Below, in pieces: positions 55,900 to 64,000 of a stretch of DNA of 64,000 nucleotides. The stretch covers positions 1 through 64,000 of the forward strand of contig MEHQ01003767.1 of assembly GCA_008828725.1 (NCBI GenBank), read 5' to 3'. The notes below the pieces were generated by a model that saw only the letters and a list, made by a program, of their open reading frames with translations, did no database searches and was not told the origin of the DNA. Position 1 is the stretch's first letter, and each line of letters begins with the position of its first letter. The position numbers and the translations under genes were made by a program. The stretch comes from Saccharina japonica. Lineage: Eukaryota > Sar > Phaeophyceae > Laminariales > Laminariaceae.

Positions 55900-58800
55900 T
55901 TAGTTGTCGATGATGCACGGTGCCGCCAACGTTTCGCTGCATGGCGAGCCAGTGTTGTTGATGGTGTTTGAGCAGCATGCGGTCTGTAGATTGGGAAACG
56001 AGCGAGCAATGCCATCGTCGGAAAGGTAAGAGGTTGTGGACGAACGATATCATGTAGGACACCTAGGTTGTCGTTGTTAATGATGACAGTTCTTCACATT
56101 CAATAAGTTCCCTTGAGACTACCATGTGGTCACGAACAAGGCTGTTCATCAAATCTAACCAGAATTAAAAAAACACGTACTTCCAAGAACGATGGTTGGG
56201 GATGCCCTCTTTCTTTAGTATATAGCATTCAGAACCCAAAGGGTTCTACGAGTGGCACACTCCACTACTAATACCTCGTACTGCTAGTCGAAACTAGGTA
56301 TACGCCTTCACGCCAGACAAGAGCCAAACTAATGAGTGTGGTCCTCTGTGCCGTACACGCCCTGTTGATGTCGGGTAAATGTTTACATAAGAGCACGGGA
56401 AAACGTAAGGATGACAGACGATAAAAAACAATGGACACCAACGAACCGATCCGCCGGGTAGCGTGCCGCAGCCAGGTCCTCCGCATTGCCCGCACGCCGT
56501 CTCGCAGCAGATACCGTTGCTTTCCAAACCGGGGAAACCATTGCTGCACATAGCGACTGGCGCGTCAGTGGGCGCGTCAGTGGGCGCGTCGGTGGGCGCG
56601 TCAGTGGGCGCGTCAGTGGGAGGGTCCGTGGGAGCGTCAGTGGGCGCGTCCGTGGGAGCGTCCGTGGGCGCGTCAGTCACCGGGTCCGTGGGCGCCGCCG
56701 TTGGCTCTTCCGTTACATCTGTCGCGGGATAGGAGGAGAGGGGGGGGAAGGTGAACTCGAGACATGGTATTAGGCCGTCAAAAGCACGCCATCGTACGGG
56801 ATCGACGCACGCGGTCAAGCGGCGAACACTCTCTGTGCTATATAGCTACAGTACTCACTATTAAAGCGGTATGTTTCACACCAAAACTGGTGCTGACCAA
56901 CCTGACAAGCTCAACCAGATGCATAACATTATTGGCCATTTAGGCGTCAAACCTGTCAAAATGCGAACCGCGCAGGGGACCCGAGAGGGCCACGGTTTGG
57001 AAGCGCTGTTCCTAGAAAGAAACATCAAACCGCAGACCGGTGGTATCATCAATACTGCAGCATTCGTCAACTTGCGTCTCCGACTTCGAAGAAGCAGGAT
57101 GCAGACCACCCGACCAGCTGAATAGACTGTTTTGTACGTTTGAGGTAGGCGATTTGAACTACTTACGTACAAAATTAAATTACCCGGGGGACAAACACAA
57201 TGTTCACGTATAGGTTTCAATGAAGGTACAGGGCCACCCGCGCGTTTGGTATTATATGATAACATACATCACAAGAAGCGCAAATGTGATAGTCACAAGA
57301 ACGGTTTTTTTAAAACGCTGTCACCTTTGACGTGCAACTTTCTTTAACCCTTTTAAAACTGCAGTCCCGTTTTGGGGACAGATTACTTAGAATTAGAGAG
57401 GTTTGTCCCCATAACGGGACTGCAGTTATAAAAGGGTTTACTCACTTCGGATCAAGGTAAGTCGCTACAGACAACAGAGACAGAACTGATGATACCGACT
57501 GGATGTAAATGTACAAGCAACAGAGACAGAAAACCCCATTGCTGGGGTAGTAACGGTAGAACGGGTCTAGTCAATAATATACTCTTTAGACGCACCAATG
57601 ATGACGCACGGTGCCTCCAACGTGACGCTGCACTGAGCACCAGAGGCGAGGATGACGTTCGAGCAGCAATTAGCCTGTAAAAAAAGGAAAAGGCGAGAAA
57701 TGTCATCGTCAGGAAGGCACGAGGATGCGTATGAGCCATATTGTGTGGAACACATATTATGGCGATGTGAATGGTGATTGTTCACAATATGTAAGTTACC
57801 TTGAATGTACCCTGTGGTTTCGACCAAGGCTATGAAACAAACCTGTACCCAAAACTCGATAAACGCGTACTTTCAAATGGAATGGTTTGGGATGTACAGC
57901 TTTGTCTCTCATATGACATTCAACGACCAAAACGTCGAAACACACTATACTATTAATACTGCTCGTCAAAACATAAAATGGAGAGGAGATGAGGAGTATA
58001 AGCTTTCCTGCCAGACAATCACCTATTTAACTATTGGTATCTCCGTGCAGTACCCGCGCTATCGAGATCGGGTAAATATTTACAGAAGATCACGTACAAT
58101 CTCAGTAATAGAGACACTAAAAAACAACCAAGACACCAGCGTACCGATCCGCCGGGTAGGGAGCCGCAGCCGACCCCCCCGCATGCGCCGCATGACGTTT
58201 CGCAGCAAACACCGTTTGTTTCATATCCGGGGAAACCGTTGCTGCACATAGGCACTGGCGCGTCGGTTGGCGCTACGGTAGGCGGTGCCGTAGTTGCTGC
58301 CGCCGTTGGCTCTGCCGTGGGCGCGTCCGTGGGCGCTACTGTGGGCGCGTCCGTTACATCTGTTGGGATAGTGAAGTGGGGGGGAGGTGTGAACGAAAGG
58401 GGGAAATCACAAGACACGGTATCGGGCCGTGCGAAGCACGCCCTTGTGCGAAATCGACGCGCGATACAGGGCCGATAACTTTCTGTCATATTGAGGCTGC
58501 CAAGCGCTCTACTGTAGTAATAGTTTCATCCAAACCCGGTGAACAAGTAAAAAAAAACATCATAGGTCAACTAGGTGTCGAACGAGTCAAGATGTAAACC
58601 GCACAGGGGACCAGGAAGGGCCCCGGTTTCGAACAACCATTTGTCCAAAAAATATAGACCCGTTGCTATGGGATCATCAACATTCTGTAGTACGCGTTCA
58701 TTAGCGTTTCCGCACTAAAGCTAACAGGATGCAGATTCCTCAACAGCTGGGAAACAGTTTTGTACGTTGCAGCTACGCGATTAAAACTTCATACGAAACT

Positions 58801-61800
58801 ATGTTACGGGGGGAAATGACAGAGTGTTTTCGTGCTTATTTTAGTCAGGGTACAGGCCTCCCTACGCATTTTGTCGAAACTCGGCCGTGCAAATCATGGG
58901 ACACCCACTATCGTAGCGTGAATCACGAGAAGCGCAGAGGTGATATCATAAGCATGGTGGTCGAAACACACGGTCACGTTTGAGGTGCAACTTGGTTCCG
59001 ACCACTTGGCATGTAGGTAAGTTGCTACAGACAGGAGAGAAAGAAAGCACTGCGAAAAACGACTAGATATACAGGTACGAGCAACGGAGATAGCAAACCC
59101 CACTACGGGGTTAGTCACGAGTCTATCTAACAAAAAAACTTTCTCTAGACGCACCATTGACGATGCACGGCGCCGCATTGGTGGTGTCGCAATACATGGC
59201 AGCTTCCGCGATCCGGCTGGTGCAGCAGGAGTCCTGTCAATACAAGAAGGGGTGAGGCTTGTTCACATGAAACAGGACGATGTTGGGGCCTGGTGAATAC
59301 ACGGCTGTCTGTCATACGCTGGTCAATCTATCGACATATTCATCCCAATTCCTCTTCTCAAGAGTGCCCTACGGGACAGTGTCCACTCTCAAGCCCAAAC
59401 GAGAAAACGTGACAGCGGTACTTGATGGATATAATGCTACTACAATTATTTGCAGTGATATATATATTATATACCCTGGTATATGTGTACGTATACAAAA
59501 TTCCTCTTCTCAAGAGTGCCCTACGGGACAGTGTCCACTCTCAAGCCCAAACGAGAAAACGTGACAGCGGTACTTGATGGATATAATGCTACTACAATTA
59601 TTTGCAGTGATATATATATTATATACCCTGGTATATGTGTACGTATACAACAACAGTATTCGTTAGATTTTTACTGCACTGTAGATTATCCATTTGTCTT
59701 CGGACAATTTGCATGGCGTTATTGATTCACTATCAAAAGACTGACATACTTCGTCGAACGCTACCAATTCCATCAAAACAATTATTGTACCGTACACTGA
59801 ATCGGATACGCACCACCGATTGTATATTTGTTGTATATACATACCTGCCACGGTACGTGTGTATCATCCATCATTGGGCTTTACCTTGCTCTCTCTATTC
59901 GACGTGCGTCCTACTCCGCATCTAAAGGCCGCCCGCACACCACGAATATTGTATATCGGGCTAGTTTCTCATCATCATAATGCATCAATAAATGAGTGAC
60001 GTAACGAACTCCGTCACTGAGGAACGGAATAATGTTCTGCTACATGTGTCCTACGAGAGCACGCGTCGGCAGCAGGCATCTACTGACCGGACCGCCAGAG
60101 CGTTTGGCGCAACCGGTTCCTCCGCATGTCCCGCAGGAAACATCGCAGCAGATGTTGCCTTCCTGGATTCCCGGAAGACCGTTGTCGCAGACAGCTTCGA
60201 CACAACAGGAAGACACATCACAGCGAGGGTGGTTTCGTCAAACTAAACGTGACGTGTGGCGTTCCGATTGTTGGCATGTATATTGCATTCACCCACATTT
60301 GCCACAATTAAACCAGCAGAGATCTGCGAAGACTACTACGCCGAAAAGCACAAGCGGTAGTAACTGATACCTTAACCCCATACGCAGCTATATTCGGGCA
60401 GTAACTATTCTAGCTAGCCTTTGTGAAACCTACCATCCGAAGGCTCAGAGTCGATGATGCACGGTGACGCCAGGGTGGTGTCGCACATAAGACCGGCGTC
60501 CCTGATCACGGTGGAGCAGCAGTTGTCCTGTCAATACAAGAAAGGGCGAAGCTTGTGTGGATGAGACAGGCCGATGTTGGGGGCTGAGCAGGTGAACGTC
60601 TGCCTACCATACGCTTGTAAATGTACTGATATATGTAACTCACCTCCCTACGGTAAGGAAAGTTTTCTCTCAATCCGAAGCGGAAGTAAGCGATATGGCT
60701 AATCAACAGACCGGAAAATACAACTCGAGTTGCATTATATATCTGTATACAGAGACAGTATTTGTAAGATGACCACCGCCGTCGGTCACGATGTAGTATT
60801 TCGGGCTACGAGTAGCTCACAATTACTACCGCGAGTATACGTACGTCTGTTCTTGGGTGGGGTGAAAAGTCTGTACCTGAGGATGCAAAGTCTACATTAC
60901 ATACTTCGTATCCATACAGCAGCACGCGACGGCAATATACACCAACTTACCGGACCGCCCTCTAATTTGAAGCAACCGCTCCCTCCGCATGTGCCGCAGG
61001 CAGCATCGCAGCAGATGTCGCCACTTTGTACTCCGGGAATGCCGTTGTCGCACATGGCTTCAACACAACGAGAGGACACATCGCAGAGACCGTGGGTTTG
61101 TTAAACTACACATGACGTTTGACATTTATTTGTGAGAGCAAGACATAATTCGTATTCACGCGCATCACCAAGTGTAAAAGCAATATTCAGGGTTTGTCTA
61201 ACGTACCCCGCCGAAAAAGCAGAAGTACGAGTAATAGGACAACAGCAGCATTCCCAGCGACATGAGGGGAGTTACGCACTGAAAGACCTACATTCGTTCT
61301 CGATGATGCACGGCGCGGCCTCACTGTCGCTGCACATGACGCCACTGTCCCTGATTCGACCAAGGCAGCAGTTAGACTGCCAACAAAAAGAAGGGGCGGG
61401 GAATTTCTTTCGTTAGACCGGCGGTAGTTTGGGGGTGAGCAGTATACGTCTCCCTGACATGCGCTAAACCTAGATAGTTTGTGATAGGTAGTGCTAGGGC
61501 TTCTAAACAAAGAAAAGGCTTCAACGAATAAAGGACTCGTATGTGTATACCTCGACGGTCCTTGTTGATCGCCTACTGATCTTGCGGAAGGTATTGATCA
61601 TCGGGTGTACGGTATTCTACAGTTATCACTACGAGTACAAATATGTCGTCAGGTGACATATAAACCCCCTTGAATGATGAATCTCTACTCGTTTAGGCTG
61701 CCAATATATCTCTACAGCAGCACGCCACGACAACCGACACCAACTAACCGATCCGCCCGTCAGTTTGCCGCAGTCGCCTCCCCCGCAAATCCCGCAGTCA

Positions 61801-62931
61801 GCATCGCAGCAGATGTCGTCCCGCTGGACTCCAGCAAGGCCGTTGCTGCATTGGCCTTCAGCACAAAGAACAGGATGCACCGCAGCGAGCGTGGAACCAG
61901 CCGACGACGTTAGTTAGAAACGTCAGGGGGCTTGGAACTACACAAAACTACCAAGCCAAGCCAGTACGAGTACTCCTTGATGGCGTGTATCGTCGACGAA
62001 GATTGCTGACAACTGTTGCGACACTACTAAAGTGGTCGCGGTTCAGCTGGAACAGAAACATTCCTGAACTTTCTCGCAGGATGACGTTCATGTCTTCGCG
62101 AAAACACTGCGCTTGTGCGAACATCGAAATTCATCCCGATCAATACTCTCATATGACCTTTTACAGGTACATACTATATACTGACAGTTTATGCGTCGTC
62201 GCAAGGTGTTGCGCGAGGGGTCAAAATTGGAGGTTGTTGTGTAGAGGTTTTACCATTTCCGAAAGAGAGAGCTCTGTTAAGTTTAACAAGTTTTGTCTGG
62301 CCACCATATTAGAGGGTCGGTATTGATGACGACAGTCGGCAAGACTCTTCGCTTTCTACACAAAACAGTATAAAAAAAGGAAAACTTAATTATCCGCTGT
62401 ACGAGGACTGCTAGTGAGTATTATCGTATGATACCATATGTACGACATATACCATGTACTGATAGTGAGCTCCCATTAATACCTATCATAGTGACATCGC
62501 CGTAAGTAATTGGTCTATAAAAACAAACGATAGTTGAGGCATTAACGTCTCTTGTCAACACCAATTCACGGGCCAAAAGCCCGATGGTGTTACACTTTCC
62601 GATGAGATCGGATCGGCGGCGATTCCAAACACCGCCCTCCCTAGAGCTTGGCCGTCAAACCTATCTGGCAGGAATGCAGTCCCATTTGGGGACAGACCAC
62701 TTAAACTCTATCTCATTTGTCCCCAAAACGGGACTACAGTTCTACAAGGGTTAACCTATTTGAACTGAAAAACATATACGACTCTAATTCTAAGTAGTTT
62801 GTACCCAAATCCGTGAAACCAATTCTTGAGGGGTTGAAACGTTCAAAACCATCAAAATGGGAGTGCTCACCGCTGGAAGTGGGGATGGACGTCAGCGCCA
62901 CCAGGCCCAGAAGAGCATACGCGAATCGCAT
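55900..62931 (-). CDS. Secreted multi-cassette cysteine-rich protein (11 exons, 429 residues)
   Basis: Exons in gene order: 62931-62871, 61855-61749, 61376-61292, 61057-60951, 60527-60434, 60194-60088, 59233-59155, 58359-58145, 57674-57596, 56718-56447 and 55983-55900. All donors are GT (GTGAGC, GTTAGT, GTAGGT, GTAAGT, GTCAGT, GTGCGT, GTACGC, GTTCGT) and all acceptors AAG, CAG. They sum to 1290 nt, one frame, ending in TAA at 55902-55900. Exon 1 is a signal peptide (MRFAYALLGLVALTSIPTSS). Five cassettes follow, each C-X12-CC-X3-C-X2-C-X4-C (A exon) plus CC-X10-C-X7-C (B exon), ten cysteines each. Cassettes 4 and 5 begin with Pro/Thr-rich linkers (APTD repeats), which suggest O-glycosylated spacers. 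Probably an extracellular or wall protein; similar cassettes are, as I recall, common in heterokont algae, but I know no function. Splice sites are read by eye. Confidence 0.85.
56549..56718 (-). repeat. Pro/Thr repeat linker (APTD)n in cassette 5
   Basis: About a dozen 12-bp units encode Ala/Pro-Pro-Thr-Asp, giving GGGCGCGTCAGT-type repeats on the plus strand. Each unit preserves the frame, so the linker length is probably variable between individuals. A shorter, more degenerate version precedes cassette 4 at 58250-58359. Confidence 0.85.
57344..57439. mobile_element. Short hairpin MITE, copy 2
   Basis: Arms AACCCTTTTAAAACTGCAG and its inverse at the right enclose GTCCCGTTTTGGGGACA and TGTCCCCATAACGGGAC. 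Its loop is the reverse complement of the copy-1 loop, so it is inserted in the other orientation. It lies in the intron between exons 57674-57596 and 56718-56447. Confidence 0.75.
59348..59651. repeat. Exact 152-bp tandem duplication in an intron
   Basis: 59348-59499 and 59500-59651 appear identical. It lies in the intron between exons 60194-60088 and 59233-59155. The left paralogue has a single copy of the matching sequence near 475-600, so the duplication is specific to the right locus and recent. Confidence 0.85.
62671..62806. mobile_element. Short hairpin MITE, copy 3, plus a half copy
   Basis: 62671-62752 has arms with CAGTCCCATTTGGGGACA and TTGTCCCCAAAACGGGACT. Immediately beyond, 62771-62806 repeats part of the element (CTCTAATTCTAAGTAGTTTG). 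It lies in intron 1 of the right cassette gene, at the position of copy 1 in the left locus. Confidence 0.65.
62871..62931 (-). other. Signal-peptide exon of the right cassette gene
   Basis: ATG at 62931 opens 20 codons with a hydrophobic core (ALLGLVAL) and small residues near the end, then one G before the GTGAGC donor. Phase 1 matches the first cassette exon (G plus GC gives Gly, then Gln-Cys-Ser), which supports the start choice over the longer in-frame ATG upstream at 63057. Confidence 0.8.
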
Positions 62932-64000
62932 GATTAGTTCGAGAGACAGAAATAACCTGCGCCGCAGCAAAGAGAAAAGGACATTTCGGGCGAACTCGTC
63001 GTTAGATTTTCCTGTTCTTAGAACACGGGGTACCTGCGCGCATTGGATCTGATTCAACAGGCTCTTCCCACCACACTGCCCACAACGCGCTGACAGCAGA
63101 TGTACAGCGCTTAAAAAGAAATATTTGTAGTACTTGCTTTCGTAAAACGACGTTTCTCATGTCAGATAATAAATATATTCTCTCCTTTAGTCAAGACTGG
63201 CGAAAATATAAAATATTTTGCTCTTTATCGACCAGTATTCTTCAAGAATCGATGGACACTTTTTTCGAAGGCAGCAGTCTCTATAACTGCTGATAACAAA
63301 TATTTGGGACAAGATACTTTAAAGCCCAATATTATCAGTACCACACGAGAAAGAGTTGCAAAAAAAAGTTCGGATTTACTATTAATACGCAGGATACATG
63401 TATATAATAGTGAAGTGCGCCATTTTCGAACGCAAAACGAGAGAGGCTATATATACGAAATGTACAAAAATATTTATTCAGGTGCTCGTTTGTCTAAAAT
63501 ATATGTGTGTATAGTCGTTACTGCATCAAGATGGACAATCAGTCGATACTTACAAATTCGGGTGTGGTCTCCACTCAGTAAAGACAGAATTGGAGTTTTC
63601 ATCTACAAGTGCGTTTTTTCTGTCTCGCAGTCTACTTAAAAATTTGAAACTTTTTAGGATAAAGAATCACGACAAACAAACACAGGTGTTCTGATGTAAA
63701 TAGGTGAAGAAAAACGAATTTGACAGACGATACACACGAATTATTTCATTGCGTGTCGTTTTACGATTCATGAATACAGATCTCTGATTAATCAAGTTCG
63801 AAAAATATATTTTTTCCAGCCTGATGAATCAAAGATCCACGGCTTATTTAATTGTGTATCGTGAACTTCATTAGGTCAGAATTCAGTATTCTCCAATCTA
63901 GTAAATCTAAGAACCACGGCTTATTTAATTGCGTGTCATACTTTTCTTATTCCGAATATATACAAGGAAAGGTAACGACGAAAATATATGGATATGATAC
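62932..64000. other. Upstream region of the right cassette gene, duplicated at the left
   Basis: Non-coding. From 63181 it resembles 4917-5600. A block around AAATCTAAGATCCACGGCTT occurs twice here (near 63826 and 63903) and also near 5513 and 6428. No TATA box is evident in the 150 bp before the start codon. Confidence 0.5.

Overview
The window reads as nuclear DNA of a eukaryote. It has small spliced exons with GT..AG junctions, several nested LTR retrotransposons and DNA transposons, trinucleotide microsatellites and two short interstitial TTAGGG tracts. The transposon lineages (stramenopile-style Ty3/gypsy and copia, a PIF/Harbinger fragment), the many GTACGAGTAC and CAG/CTG runs, and a cysteine-rich secreted cassette of a kind I associate with heterokont algae make a brown alga or related stramenopile the best guess. 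That assignment is inference. Isolated single Ns (4086, 15759, 45914, 46096, 46854) look like contig joins or masked bases.

Both ends of the window carry the same host gene family on the minus strand. At the right, an 11-exon gene (62931 to 55900) can be assembled by eye. A signal-peptide exon is followed by five copies of a two-exon, ten-cysteine cassette, the last two preceded by Pro/Thr linkers, ending in a TAA. Every exon joins in frame (1290 coding nt, 429 residues). At the left (3622 to 280, running off the edge) is a paralogue with the same exon lengths (107/85, 107/94, 107/94, 107/79), one extra 107/94 cassette, and a signal exon that looks decayed. The two loci plus flanks form a direct segmental duplication with about 52 kb of mostly transposon-derived DNA between them.

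Middle, 9-24 kb: a degenerate Ty3/gypsy element is interrupted by (i) a copia element that appears twice, once as LTR plus internal region and once as a solo LTR in the same site with the same 5-bp duplication, joined at an N, and (ii) a 1.68-kb composite transposon made of two arrays of a 42-bp palindromic unit around a captured gene 3' end, with an 8-bp target duplication. 24-36 kb: a TTAA-flanked long palindrome, tandemly duplicated PIF/Harbinger first exons, a coiled-coil-like ORF, a tRNA-like/SINE sequence, and a hAT-like element containing a copia solo LTR. 35.6-36.7 kb: a degenerate CCCGTCCC array. 36.9-42.4 kb: a retroelement with polyQ Gag (duplicated), a CCCH finger, a 19-residue repeat ORF and a broken reverse transcriptase. 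45.2-48.9 kb: an LTR element with gag but no pol. 49.2-50.1 kb: an 881-bp terminal-inverted-repeat element. The rest shows no supportable gene.

The most biologically interesting item is the cassette gene. Its two-exon units start and end in phase 1, so whole cassettes can be added or lost without breaking the frame, and the two loci already differ in cassette number. The composite palindromic transposon is the second.
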